DNA of 64,000 bases from NCBI GenBank assembly GCA_038237225.1, contig JBBRYX010000012.1, positions 105,052 to 169,051 of the forward strand, written 5' to 3'. Below the pieces are notes generated by a model. That model did no database searches and was not told the origin of the DNA. It saw only the letters and a program-made list of their open reading frames with translations. Both the position numbers and the translations under genes were made by a program. This DNA comes from DASVUC01 sp038237225. GTDB lineage: Bacteria; Planctomycetota; Phycisphaerae; Tepidisphaerales; Tepidisphaeraceae. Shown here one piece after another: positions 34,738 through 43,214 of the stretch; position 1 is the stretch's first letter, and each line of letters begins with the position of its first letter.

Positions 34738-34902
34738 TTACCCCGTCGACTTCTTCCCGAGCTTGCTCTGCACTTTGCCGATCATTTTCTGGGCTTTGCC
34801 CTTGAGCTGTTGAGCCGTGTTGCCTCGGGCAGCGCCGACGATGTCGTTGGCTTTGCCTTTGGCTTGCTTGATCTTACCGGCGGCGCGATCTTCACTGCCC
34901 AT
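34738..34902 (-). CDS. CsbD-family stress protein
   Basis: This short gene of 54 codons starts at ATG 34902, six bases after AGGAGG. The product begins MGSEDRAAGKIKQAKGKAND and continues with AQQLKGKAQKMIGKVQSKLG. It is a Lys/Ala/Gly-rich helical protein with the two GK-x-K-x-KG-type repeats of the CsbD family. CsbD proteins are small general-stress proteins of unknown biochemical role. Both neighbours are repeat-bearing spacers. The sequence is short, but the family pattern and ribosome site are convincing. Confidence 0.85.
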   Translation of the reverse strand: MGSEDRAAGKIKQAKGKANDIVGAARGNTAQQLKGKAQKMIGKVQSKLGKKSTG

Positions 34903-35001
34903 GAGGGCCTCCTGTTGTTGGAACCAAAAAAGGTGGCAACAAACGCGATACCAATCGCGACATCCGTCTAACCGGCGGCGGAGCCGCTCGGCTCTTGTTC
35001 G

Positions 35002-35853
35002 CTACAACGCGCCTTTGCCGAAGCTGTGGGTCTTGAGCCAATTCGCACACAGCGCCGGCCAAGTGGCAAGGATTGGGCTATCGCGTCCGGGCTTTCCCGT
35101 GTTGACGGCCAGACCCACGCCGTGCGGGCCGTGCTCGTAGAGGTGCATCTCGTGCGGGATGCGGTGATCGCGCAGCGCCGCAGCGTAAAGCAGGCTGTTT
35201 TCCACCTTAACGCCCGGGTCGTCCATCGTGTGGAACAGGAACGTCGGCGGCGTGTCCGGCGAGACTTTTTTCTCCAGGGACAGATCGCGAAACAGGTCCG
35301 GAGCTTTCATGTCCCCCAGCAGGTTCTTCCTCGAGCCGACGTGCACGGCTGATTCGACAAACGTGATCACCGGATAACAAAGTATCGTGAGATCAGGACG
35401 CGAACTCACACGTTCGATCAGGTCTGACGAACTGGCATTTCCCGCATCGAAATGAGTCGAGAGTGTCGCGGCCAGATGTCCACCCGCAGAAAAGCCTTGA
35501 ACGCCTATGCGATGCGGGTCAAGATGAAGTTCATCCGCCCGGCCGCGCAGCATGCGAATCGCCCGACTGGCGTCCTGGAGCGGCGCGGGATGCCGAAACT
35601 GCGGCGCGATCCGATAGCGAAGCACCGCCGCCGAGATGTTGATCGAGTTGAGCCAGGCGGCAACGGGTTCCCCTTCCACGTCCGCGGCCACATGCCCGTA
35701 TCCCCCGCCCGGACAAATCAAAATCGCCGATCCATCCCCCTTCTCAGCCGGAAAGAGGCTCAGCGTGGGAACGTCCGCCGGATTGGCGGAGGCATCGCTC
35801 GGATAAATCGGTTGAGAGGTGGGACGTGCGGCAGCGCCAGGGGTCTCGTGCAT
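35002..35853 (-). CDS. Alpha/beta-hydrolase, acetyl-xylan-esterase-like
   Basis: The 283-residue hydrolase has an oxyanion segment ICPGGGYGHVA and nucleophile elbow GFSAGGHLA (Ser in G-x-S-x-G). The acid lies in HTMDDPGVKVENS and the catalytic His in LYEHGPHGVGL. This arrangement is typical of the BD-FAE/Axe1-like esterases that remove acetyl or feruloyl groups from plant polysaccharides. No clear signal peptide is seen from the chosen ATG 35853, so the protein may be cytoplasmic, or the true start is different. It stands alone. Confidence 0.85.
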   Translation of the reverse strand: MHETPGAAARPTSQPIYPSDASANPADVPTLSLFPAEKGDGSAILICPGGGYGHVAADVEGEPVAAWLNSINISAAVLRYRIAPQFRHPAPLQDASRAIRMLRGRADELHLDPHRIGVQGFSAGGHLAATLSTHFDAGNASSSDLIERVSSRPDLTILCYPVITFVESAVHVGSRKNLLGDMKAPDLFRDLSLEKKVSPDTPPTFLFHTMDDPGVKVENSLLYAAALRDHRIPHEMHLYEHGPHGVGLAVNTGKPGRDSPILATWPALCANWLKTHSFGKGAL

Positions 35854-35905
35854 GGGAGGATGTTGTAAAAGCGGACGCTTAAGATGTCACGCGAGGCTCT
35901 GGAGT

Positions 35906-35965
35906 TGAGCCGCGACCGAAGGGAGCGCTTCGGATCGCGGACGCGCTCCCTACGGTCGCGGCTCA
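35906..35965. repeat. Palindromic repeat, GAGCCGCGACCG family
   Basis: TGAGCCGCGACCG at 35906 is mirrored by CGGTCGCGGCTCA at 35965, and the interior GGGAGCGC/GCGCTCCC is also paired. Another copy is at 36630-36690, and a related inverted repeat lies inside the gene at 52792. Confidence 0.75.
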
Positions 35966-36005
35966 CCTCAGACTCATCAAGTCCCATTGCGCGGTGTCGC
36001 GACCC

Positions 36006-36548
36006 TCAACAAAGCATATCCGCTTCTGACGCCACTGCCCCTCCGCAACGCGGACATTTTTCGACGATCCCGCGAATCTCATTCACACAAGCGGGACACC
36101 ACGACTTGCCACCGGGCCTGACAACCGCCGGCTTCTGCGACCACAGCCAGACCCATCGCAGCGCCGACGGAATCGCCAGCAGAAACGCCAGCCAGTGCGG
36201 CAGCATCACATTCACCACCACGCCCCGCGGCGGGTTCCCGATCATGTTCTTGCTATACCCAAAGCCAAGCGCGTTGGCGGGGGTGTCGCTGAAGTTCGTT
36301 TCCTTCAGGATCACTTCAGGATCCTCAGCCCGCACATGAGCCCACGAACCCTCAAGCTTCGTCTTCTTTCCGTCGTGACCGAAGGTCGTAACCACGGCAC
36401 CTCGAGCCGATGCGATCTGGACGTACTGCGCGCCATTCCCCTTCCGGAACGCGTCAGCCACAAGGTAGCTGCGCACCCACAGCACGAGGATGAGGACCCC
36501 GAAAACGGCTGCCTTGATCGCCAGGAAGCCGCGAAATACCCTGCCCAC
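36006..36548 (-). CDS. Membrane protein with C-terminal zinc ribbon
   Basis: The 180-residue protein starts at GTG 36548, five bases after GAGGAGG; a TTG further upstream lacks such a site. It has two hydrophobic helices: residues about 8-25 (FLAIKAAVFGVLILVLWV) and 115-135 (LPHWLAFLLAIPSALRWVWLW). The soluble part between them contains HVRAEDPEVILKET. The C-terminus holds CPAC and CPRCGG, a two-knuckle zinc ribbon on the same side as the N-terminus. I do not recognise the family. It is flanked on both sides by copies of the same palindromic repeat. Confidence 0.72.
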   Translation of the reverse strand: MGRVFRGFLAIKAAVFGVLILVLWVRSYLVADAFRKGNGAQYVQIASARGAVVTTFGHDGKKTKLEGSWAHVRAEDPEVILKETNFSDTPANALGFGYSKNMIGNPPRGVVVNVMLPHWLAFLLAIPSALRWVWLWSQKPAVVRPGGKSWCPACVNEIRGIVEKCPRCGGAVASEADMLC

Positions 36549-36629
36549 CAGAACCTCCTCGGCTCTCCTCTTAATCGGTTCAATCAAGAGGACTATTAAC
36601 AATGATATCTACGGGGGTCCCCCCGTCGG

Positions 36630-36690
36630 TGAGCCGCGACCGAAGGGCGCGTTCTTGCGGTCTAAACGCGGTCCCTGCGGTCGCGGCTCA
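36630..36690. repeat. Palindromic repeat, GAGCCGCGACCG family (second copy)
   Basis: TGAGCCGCGACCG at 36630 is inverted as TGCGGTCGCGGCTCA ending at 36690. A small hairpin ACGGGGG-tcc-CCCCGT lies just before it (36611-36626). Confidence 0.72.
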
Positions 36691-36741
36691 CCTCTGAAAA
36701 TGCGATCTCCTCAGAACTTGCGTGAACCCCCCGCCGTCCGC

Positions 36742-36770
36742 TGGACTCTCATTTACCTCTCTGTTATGAT
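36742..36770 (+). promoter_or_regulatory. Candidate promoter of rpmI-rplT
   Basis: TGGACT (36742-36747), 17 bases, then TATGAT (36765-36770), 48 bases before rpmI. A short GC-rich hairpin (36776-36793) followed by a T-rich run would lie at the very 5' end of the transcript and may be regulatory. Confidence 0.5.
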
Positions 36771-36818
36771 CCCCGCCCCTTCGTTTCGAGGGGTCTTTCT
36801 TTTCAATCGAAGGAAACC

Positions 36819-37109
36819 ATGGCCTATAAATACAAACCGTCCAAGGCCGTCGCCAAGCGATTTCGCGTCAGCGGCACCGGCAAGCTCAAGCGCAATCACT
36901 CGCTGACCAGCCATCTGCGATCGTCGCGACCTTCGAAGAAGAAGCGCGAGCTGCGCCGTCCGGAGATCCTGTTCGAAGGCCACGCCCGCAACATGCGCCG
37001 GTTCATGGGAATCGGGAAGCTGAAGCCGAACAAAGTGATTCATGAGCGTGCGCTCGCTGCCAAGAAAAGAGAATCCGCTTCGGCAGGTTCCAAGCAATCG
37101 ACCAAGTAA
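36819..37109 (+). CDS. rpmI: 50S ribosomal protein L35, extended form
   Basis: L35 is a small large-subunit protein. The first 60-65 residues match the family (YKYKPSKAVAKRFRVSGTGK, RNHSLTSHLRSSRPSKKKREL). The product is 96 residues, about 30 longer than the usual 64-66. The extra residues form a Lys/Ser/Ala-rich tail (ALAAKKRESASAGSKQSTK). It is followed by rplT, the usual order, but infC, normally just before it, is not here. The start has AAGGA seven bases upstream. Confidence 0.93.
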   Translation: MAYKYKPSKAVAKRFRVSGTGKLKRNHSLTSHLRSSRPSKKKRELRRPEILFEGHARNMRRFMGIGKLKPNKVIHERALAAKKRESASAGSKQSTK

Positions 37110-37231
37110 TCAAAGCCCGAGCGTATGTCACGGGCCGGATTTTTCAACAAGCGCCTTTTGGCGCAGCCAAGCCCGGTTTGTTCACCGAGTGCCTCTGGCT
37201 TGAAACAATTTCATAGAGAAAGGAACTCATC

Positions 37232-37618
37232 ATGGCTCGCGTCAAAGGCGGCGTCGTTCATTCCCGCCATCGCAAGCGCGTTCTCAAACGTGCCAGCGGA
37301 TTCGTCCTCGGCCCGGGCTACCAATATCGCCAAGCGCTGGAGTTTACCGCCCGCGCCGATCGTTATGCGTATCGCGATCGTCGGCAGAAAAAGCGCCACT
37401 TCCGCCAGCTTTGGATCACCCGGTTGAACGCCGCTCTCAAAGAGCGCGGCGTCTCTTACAATCGCTTCATCGCCGCGATGACCCCGGCGGGCATTGAGTT
37501 GAATCGCAAGATGCTTTCAGAAATCGCGATCGCCGATCCCGCGACGTTCGACGGGATCGTCGAGCAGGTGCGCCCGCACCTCAACATCCCCGCGAAGAAG
37601 CAGACCGCCAAGGCGTAG
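37232..37618 (+). CDS. rplT: 50S ribosomal protein L20
   Basis: L20 is an early assembly protein of the large subunit that binds 23S rRNA and, in many bacteria, represses its own operon. The 128-residue protein starts MARVKGGVVHSRHRKRVLKR and contains AYRDRRQKKRHFRQLWITRLNAA and SYNRFIAAM, all family hallmarks. AAAGGA is upstream of the ATG. The 122-base gap after rpmI and the strong terminator at 37658 bracket a two-gene unit. The short hairpin GGGCC-gaa-GGCCC (37624-37636) after the stop belongs to another small repeat, also found at 45526. Confidence 0.96.
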   Translation: MARVKGGVVHSRHRKRVLKRASGFVLGPGYQYRQALEFTARADRYAYRDRRQKKRHFRQLWITRLNAALKERGVSYNRFIAAMTPAGIELNRKMLSEIAIADPATFDGIVEQVRPHLNIPAKKQTAKA

Positions 37619-37657
37619 CGGTCGGGCCGAAGGCCCACATTAAAGTTAACAATGAAG

Positions 37658-37693
37658 TTAGCCCCGGGCGCACAACCCGGGGCTAATTTCATT
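37658..37693 (+). terminator. Intrinsic terminator after rplT
   Basis: TTAGCCCCGGG (37658-37668) and CCCGGGGCTAA (37676-37686) form an 11-bp stem with a 7-base loop, followed by TTTCATTTC. It overlaps the end of the convergent lipoprotein gene. Confidence 0.85.
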
Positions 37694-38087
37694 TCTTCTC
37701 GACCTTTTTCACCGGATCAAACCTCAGCTCAAAAGTGTGATCACAGTGAACCCCCTGGATTTTAAAATCCGTCTTCCCGTTGGAACTGACGATGCCCGTT
37801 GAGGGATCAAACTGCATTGTTGCGCCCTTCATTGCGAAGCCGCTGCCCAGAAGATGTGGCGTGATCGTGTCTTTGACATGGATCATGTCAGTCGTATCGA
37901 GCACATAAATCGTGCCGCGCTCGATCGGCTGATACGTCAGCACGCCCTTTCCCTGAACCACAGGCTGCGCGGTCTTGGGAACATAATCTTCGTAGGTTTC
38001 AGAAGCGAACCACTCATTGAACGGGTTCTTCCGCGACGCGCATCCGCTGAGTGTCGCGAGCAGCAGGACCAACAACAATCTCGGCAT
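37689..38087 (-). CDS. Small lipoprotein of unknown function
   Basis: This 132-residue protein has a lipoprotein signal MPRLLLVLLLATLSGC, with the lipobox cysteine at residue 16. The mature part (QPIERGTIYVLDTTDMIHVKDT, GVHCDHTFELRFDPVKKVEKK) appears beta-rich and ends in a basic tail. No family is recognised. It lies 41 bases downstream of the S41 protease gene on the same strand, so the two may be cotranscribed. Confidence 0.72.
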   Translation of the reverse strand: MPRLLLVLLLATLSGCASRKNPFNEWFASETYEDYVPKTAQPVVQGKGVLTYQPIERGTIYVLDTTDMIHVKDTITPHLLGSGFAMKGATMQFDPSTGIVSSNGKTDFKIQGVHCDHTFELRFDPVKKVEKK

Positions 38088-38128
38088 GATTCCTCCATCA
38101 AAGCCCGTTAGATTCTGCCGAAGGTTGA

Positions 38129-40381
38129 TTAAAGCTGCGCACCCGCCAGTTGCATTCTCAGGAGCAAAACAGCCGCGGAGAGCTGCGGGTCACTCGCGAG
38201 CGCGTCCTTTTTGACGGGCTGTGTCGAGGCGGACGCAGCCGCCTGGGTCGCGGCTTGCGCCTTGCTGGCCTCCTGCTGCGGATTGGTGCCGGGGGGGCTG
38301 ATGTCGGGCGCATCGCGCAGGACGTCGAGATCCTGACGCGACTCAATCGCGGCACGAGCCTGATCCGGCGTCATCTCAATCGTGAGATCGGGATCGACGC
38401 CCCACTCGGTCGAGTTTTCCTCGCGGTGAATGCACTTGCCTCCCGGGAGGTAATAGTGGCTGGTCGTCAGCTTCAAATAACTCTGGCGATTGCCGAGCGG
38501 GAAGAGCATCTGCACCGAACCCTTGCCGAAGGTGCGCTCGCCCACGATTCGAGCACGCTTATGATCCTTCAAAGCGCCTGAAACAATTTCGCTGGCGCTG
38601 GCGGAATACTGATTGACCAGCACCACCATCGGCAAATCACATTCATCAATGTCCGACTGCGCATCCACCTGCGTCGCCTGATTGGGCGTGTCGCGATCCG
38701 CGTGGGTGCTGACGATCTTCCCGCCGGCGAGGAACTTGTCGCAGACCTCCGTAGCCGATGACAGCAGGCCACCCGGGTTGTAGCGAAGATCGACGATCAG
38801 CGCCTTGGCCTCATGACCGCGCATATCCGAGATCGCATGAGTCAATTCATCGGAAGTGCTCTTGGTGAAGTTGGTCAGTCGGAGGTACCCGATTTTGTTG
38901 TCTGAGTCGACGAAGTAATCCCATCCGCCACCCGGACGGTGGTTCCAACCCTTGACGCTCGCGACCTTGATGGTCTGGCGCTCGATTGGATATTCCTTCA
39001 CCACGCCCTTGGGGTTCTTGACGGTAAGTGTAACCGAGGTGCCGCTGGGCCCCGTGATCGTCTTCACGGCCTGGCCCAGGGTGATTCCCTTGGCGCTCTT
39101 CCCGTTGATGTGCGTGATCGTGTCGCCGGCCTTGATCCCGACTTTGTACGCCGGGCTGTCTTCGAGCGGGCTGACGACCTTCAGCGAACGATCCTTCGGA
39201 TCGGACTGGATCTGAATCCCGACGCCGGAGAATTCACCCTGCGTGGTCTTGTTGAACTCTTCAACTTCACTCGGCCAGATCATGCTGCTGAACGGATCAA
39301 GCTCCCCAAAAGCGCCATCGGCGAACTCGGTCGCGACAATTTCATCCGGCAAGTCCACCGTGTTGTGATTTGCCGCCGAGATCTTCTCGAGCGTGTCTCG
39401 CACCGTCGATTCATTCGCCTTTGCGGTCGTATCCGTCAGCAGGGCCTTGTCGATGACCTCGACCATCTGCGTCCGGTTGTTCTCATCAGCGAGCCCCGGA
39501 AAGGTCCCTTCAAGGCCCTTCGTGGTCAGCAGCACGCGCATGCCCTTCAATCCACCGCGAAGCAGATCGCGATAATCGACTTGGCGATAGTAGTGCGTGC
39601 GGGCGTCAACCAGCGCGTCAATCAACATGCTCTTGTCAGAATTGCGGACGGTGTCGCGCCAGTCGATTCGAAACGCGTCGTTGTCATCATCCTTCGCCGG
39701 CTTGGTCGTCGGCTGAGTCGCGGGATTAAGCATCGCATCGACCTGATCCCGGTCTTTGCTTTCATTCTCCTGCATCGTCCTGACGGTATCCGGGGCGTAC
39801 ATCGCCAGAAGCCGGATGCGCCGCGTGACCAGCTTCAGCTTGTCCTTCCACTCCGGAACAGCGGGTTCGATTGAACCCAACGACGCGTAAAGACGAAGCG
39901 ATCGCAGCCACTGTTCTTTCTGATCCGCCTCATCCGCCATCGCGGCGGTGTCCTTGATCAGACTGTCAACCCACGGCTCCTGGCGAAAGGTCTTCTTGTC
40001 ATCAGCAAGATTAAATGCCAGAGCGGCCACGTCGATCGCATAGCTTTCTTTCTTGTTATCCACCAGCTTCTTGACATCGCCAACCGCCTTGTCGTACTGC
40101 TTGCGGCGTTCGGCCGTAAACTCTTGGCGCTGCGACTCAAACTGTCGAACCCATGAAGCCATCTGCACGACCGACGGGTCCTTCGAGAGGGTGGCAGCCT
40201 TACCGAGAAGCTGATCGGTCTGCTCAAAGTTTCCCGCCTTGAGGGCAGTAAACGCTTCGCTCTTGAGTTGCTCAAGCGAAGCAACCTCATCTTGCGCCGA
40301 CCGTGCCGATGCCGGAACGAGCATCGTTCCGCCAATCGCCACGGTGAGCATCATCAACCAACGCAACAGCAACTTGCTCAT
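38129..40381 (-). CDS. S41-family C-terminal processing peptidase
   Basis: The 750-residue exported serine protease starts at ATG 40381 behind AAGGA and has a signal peptide ending near ASARSAQ. Residues about 25-340 form a helical N-terminal region of repeated ~40-residue units. A PDZ domain follows (GVGIQIQSDPKDRSLKVVSP, KVGIKAGDTITHINGKSAKG). The S41 catalytic domain has GGLLSSATEVCDKFL, VLVNQYSASASEIVSGAL with the nucleophilic Ser, and GERTFGKGSVQ with the catalytic Lys. The C-terminal 100 residues include an Ala/Thr/Gln-rich stretch. It is of the CtpA/Prc type, which trims or degrades periplasmic proteins; the N-terminal region is unusually long. Confidence 0.9.
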   Translation of the reverse strand: MSKLLLRWLMMLTVAIGGTMLVPASARSAQDEVASLEQLKSEAFTALKAGNFEQTDQLLGKAATLSKDPSVVQMASWVRQFESQRQEFTAERRKQYDKAVGDVKKLVDNKKESYAIDVAALAFNLADDKKTFRQEPWVDSLIKDTAAMADEADQKEQWLRSLRLYASLGSIEPAVPEWKDKLKLVTRRIRLLAMYAPDTVRTMQENESKDRDQVDAMLNPATQPTTKPAKDDDNDAFRIDWRDTVRNSDKSMLIDALVDARTHYYRQVDYRDLLRGGLKGMRVLLTTKGLEGTFPGLADENNRTQMVEVIDKALLTDTTAKANESTVRDTLEKISAANHNTVDLPDEIVATEFADGAFGELDPFSSMIWPSEVEEFNKTTQGEFSGVGIQIQSDPKDRSLKVVSPLEDSPAYKVGIKAGDTITHINGKSAKGITLGQAVKTITGPSGTSVTLTVKNPKGVVKEYPIERQTIKVASVKGWNHRPGGGWDYFVDSDNKIGYLRLTNFTKSTSDELTHAISDMRGHEAKALIVDLRYNPGGLLSSATEVCDKFLAGGKIVSTHADRDTPNQATQVDAQSDIDECDLPMVVLVNQYSASASEIVSGALKDHKRARIVGERTFGKGSVQMLFPLGNRQSYLKLTTSHYYLPGGKCIHREENSTEWGVDPDLTIEMTPDQARAAIESRQDLDVLRDAPDISPPGTNPQQEASKAQAATQAAASASTQPVKKDALASDPQLSAAVLLLRMQLAGAQL

Positions 40382-40604
40382 GGAGTTATCCTTACCGCCA
40401 GTGACAAGCCAAATCAGGGGAAGCGCGGCCCGCTTAGAGCGGGCCGCAGAGGCTACAGGTCGGGCGTTGAACAATAATCATGAGCCACAGGCGGGTCAAA
40501 CCAAACTTTGCTCCGCGCTCCTGCCCAGATTGCATTCTATTCAGACGTTCTAACTCAATAGAGGTTCATCGGTTCGAAACACGGGCGGCCTGTATCGCTG
40601 TATG

Positions 40605-40776
40605 GGGTGTAACTCAAGTTTTTGGGACAAACGGTTTTTACATCGGTGGGGCAGACCTTCTTGTCCGCCTCGACTCGATGTACTCGTGGAGTCGAGATTC
40701 GGATGAATGAATACATTCATCCGAGGCAGACAGGAATGTCTGCCCCACCAAAGTGCCAGTAATCTGAGTTAGACCC
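40605..40776. mobile_element. MITE-like palindromic element, copy 2
   Basis: It begins GGGTGTAACTCAAGTTT, identical over 17 bases to copy 1, and ends with the inverse CTGAGTTAGACCC. The inner arms GGTGGGGCAGACCTTCTTG and GGAATGTCTGCCCCACC are conserved, and the centre differs (TCGACTCGATG, GAATGAATACATTC). The 7-base GCTGTAT is directly repeated at 40597-40603 and 40779-40785. It occupies most of the 514-base spacer between the S41 protease and argS; the remaining ~120 bases before argS should hold its promoter. Confidence 0.65.
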
Positions 40777-40895
40777 ATGCTGTATCTGGGAATGTCTTCG
40801 GCGATAGAGGTTGTGACCCATCTGTTGTAGCATGCCGCGCCGGGGGCAAAAGTTACGCTAAGGCCATACCAACCTGAGATCCCGCAGAATCCGAT

Positions 40896-42872
40896 ATGGA
40901 AACCATTGCATCCCAGCTTGACTCGATCTTCCGAAAGGCCATCCAGCAGGCCTTTGCCCTCGACAGCGACCCGATCATAGCGGTCAGCCAGAACGAAAAA
41001 TTCGGGGATTATCAGTCCAACGCGGCCATGGGCCTGGCAAAGCAGGTTGCCGAGAAATCGGGTCAGAAGACCAACCCCCGCGCCGTCGCCGAGCAGATCA
41101 AGGCGAAGCTGGACTTGGGGCCGATGGCGTCGGAAGTCTCGATCGCGGGACCCGGCTTTATTAACGTCAAGCTGGACCCCAAATGGCTCGCCGAGCGGAT
41201 TGCCGCGGTCGCGGGCGATGAACGGCTGGGGATCGAGAAGTCTTCCTCACCGCAACGGGTGGTGGTCGACTATTCCGGCCCCAACATCGCCAAGCAAATG
41301 CATGTCGGTCACCTCCGAAGCACCATCATCGGAGACGCCATCGCGCGCACCCTCCAGTTCGTCGGCGATGACGTCATCCGGCAGAACCACCTGGGCGACT
41401 GGGGCACGCAGTTCGGACGCGTGGTCCTGGCAATGTGGTATGAGGCGGTGTTCGAGCGCGCCGGACAACGCGAGAGGCTCAATGATCTCGTCACGCGTCA
41501 ACAGGCGGCAAATAAGTCGAAAGACTCCGCCGCTTTGGCATCCGTGGTTCTCGAACTCGCAGAGCTTCATCAACAGCTCGTCGATCAAGATCCCGATGGA
41601 GCGAAATACTTCCTGCCTTACCTGCGCGAGAACAAGCTGGATCTCGACGAGCTTGAGCGAGCTTACGTCTTCGTTTCCAGCGTCACCGATGCGCCGGAGG
41701 CGGCGCAGGTATCGATCCGCCACCCGCTGCATGATCGCCGCACGCTCGCCGAGCTGCCCCGGCTGGTCACGCGATTCATCCAGAACCCCGAGCTTCCGGA
41801 AAACGAGCAGGAACGCCTCGCGTGGGAGAAGGCGCGCGAGGTGACTCGCTTGGCGTGCGATGAGATCTATCGCCGGCTAGGCGTGCAACTCGCGGATCCC
41901 ACCGTTCAATCCGAGCCGCTCGAGCGCGGCGAATCGTTCTACAATCCGCAACTGCCCGCGGTCGTCGACGATCTCAAGAAGCCAGGTCTTGCATCCGAGA
42001 GCGACGGCGCCATCGTCGTCCCCGTGCCCGGCTTCGACAATCCGCTCATCATCCAAAAGGCCGACGGCGGGTATCTCTACGGCACAACCGACCTTGCCGC
42101 CGTGCGTTTCCGCGTCGGACGGCTCAAAGCCAAGCGCGTGATTTATCTCGTCGATGCCCGCCAAAGCCAGCACTTTGTGCAAGTCTTCTGGACCGCGCGC
42201 CAAGCCCGCTGGGCCGAAGACGCCTCGCTCGAACACGCATCCTTCGGCACCATGCTCGGCCCCGACGGCAAACCCTTCAAATCCCGCAGCGGCGAAACTG
42301 TAAAGCTCAAGGATCTGCTCGATGAAGCCGAGCAGCGCGCGATCGCGGTCGTGACGACGAAGAATCCCGAATTGCCTGAGGCGCAACGTCTCGCCATCGG
42401 TCACGCGATCGGCGTCGGCGCCGTCAAATACGCAGACCTCTCGAAGGATCGCACCAGCGACTATCTATTCTCATTCGATGCCATGCTTTCGCTGGAAGGA
42501 AACACCGCGCCGTATTTGCAGTACGCTCACGCGAGAGTGAAGTCGATTTTCCGTAGAGCCTCCGAGCGAGGAATCACGCACCACCCCGAAACCCCTGTGA
42601 CGCTCCAGGCGCCCCATGAACTCGCACTCGCGAAGCACGTCCTGCGACTCGGCGAAATCCTCGAGCTGGTCGTTCGCGAACTGAAGCTGCACCACCTCAC
42701 CAACTATCTCTACGAGCTTTCAACCCGGTTCAGCGGCTTCTTCGAAAACTGCCCCGTGCTGCAAAGCGAAGAGCCGGTGAGATCGAGCCGCCTGACACTC
42801 TGTGTCGCAACCGCCAGGACTCTCGCGCTCGGTTTGGATTTGCTCGGAATCGAGCACCCCGAGCAGATGTGA
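40896..42872 (+). CDS. argS: Arginyl-tRNA synthetase
   Basis: ArgRS charges tRNA-Arg and needs the tRNA for activation. The 658-residue protein has the N-terminal Add-1 domain (residues 1-110) and HIGH-type motif GPNIAKQMHVGHLRSTIIGD. The synthetase core includes GDWGTQFGRV, LYGTTDLAAVRFR and FGTMLGPDGKPFKSRSGET, in which the KMSKS loop is degenerate as is common in ArgRS. The DALR anticodon-binding domain contains YLQYAHARVKSI and a terminus typical of the family (GIEHPEQM). It is longer than average by about 70 residues, mainly in the connective insert near residues 200-270. Confidence 0.95.
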   Translation: METIASQLDSIFRKAIQQAFALDSDPIIAVSQNEKFGDYQSNAAMGLAKQVAEKSGQKTNPRAVAEQIKAKLDLGPMASEVSIAGPGFINVKLDPKWLAERIAAVAGDERLGIEKSSSPQRVVVDYSGPNIAKQMHVGHLRSTIIGDAIARTLQFVGDDVIRQNHLGDWGTQFGRVVLAMWYEAVFERAGQRERLNDLVTRQQAANKSKDSAALASVVLELAELHQQLVDQDPDGAKYFLPYLRENKLDLDELERAYVFVSSVTDAPEAAQVSIRHPLHDRRTLAELPRLVTRFIQNPELPENEQERLAWEKAREVTRLACDEIYRRLGVQLADPTVQSEPLERGESFYNPQLPAVVDDLKKPGLASESDGAIVVPVPGFDNPLIIQKADGGYLYGTTDLAAVRFRVGRLKAKRVIYLVDARQSQHFVQVFWTARQARWAEDASLEHASFGTMLGPDGKPFKSRSGETVKLKDLLDEAEQRAIAVVTTKNPELPEAQRLAIGHAIGVGAVKYADLSKDRTSDYLFSFDAMLSLEGNTAPYLQYAHARVKSIFRRASERGITHHPETPVTLQAPHELALAKHVLRLGEILELVVRELKLHHLTNYLYELSTRFSGFFENCPVLQSEEPVRSSRLTLCVATARTLALGLDLLGIEHPEQM

Positions 42873-42878
42873 TCTCCT

Positions 42879-43214
42879 CTAATTGTGCGTTGCGGTGGGA
42901 ACTCGACGTTTACGCTTCACTTTCGGCAATGCCTTGAACGGATCAGGAACGTATCCGTTTAATTTCGCCGCTGCAAAGAGATGGCCAACAGCATGGTAGA
43001 GGAAACCCTCCACCGCTCGTTGCCATTCCGCGTCGGTGCCGTCAGCGGGACGTTCGAACAGTCTTGAAAGCTCCTCAAGTTCCTCTTTCCAGTCGGTCAT
43101 GTGAAACACGAAATCGTGCGTCCGTAAATCCGACGAAACGGGCCCGGCGTCGTTGATGCGCCGGAACACGTGCTCAAGCTTCTTGCAAATGACCTCTTGC
43201 TTGTCTTTTGCCAT
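42879..43214 (-). CDS. Small protein of unknown function, paralog of its neighbour
   Basis: The 111-residue protein starts at ATG 43214, with AAGG upstream; a GTG at 43223 is also possible. It appears helical, with ADGTDAEWQRAVEGFLYHAVG and a basic C-terminus (KVKRKRRVPTATHN). The GTDAExW...W/FL...HL pattern is shared with the adjacent upstream gene, suggesting that the two arose by duplication. Their coding sequences overlap by 41 bases, so they are probably cotranscribed and coupled. No family is recognised. It is convergent with argS, six bases from its stop. Confidence 0.6.
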   Translation of the reverse strand: MAKDKQEVICKKLEHVFRRINDAGPVSSDLRTHDFVFHMTDWKEELEELSRLFERPADGTDAEWQRAVEGFLYHAVGHLFAAAKLNGYVPDPFKALPKVKRKRRVPTATHN

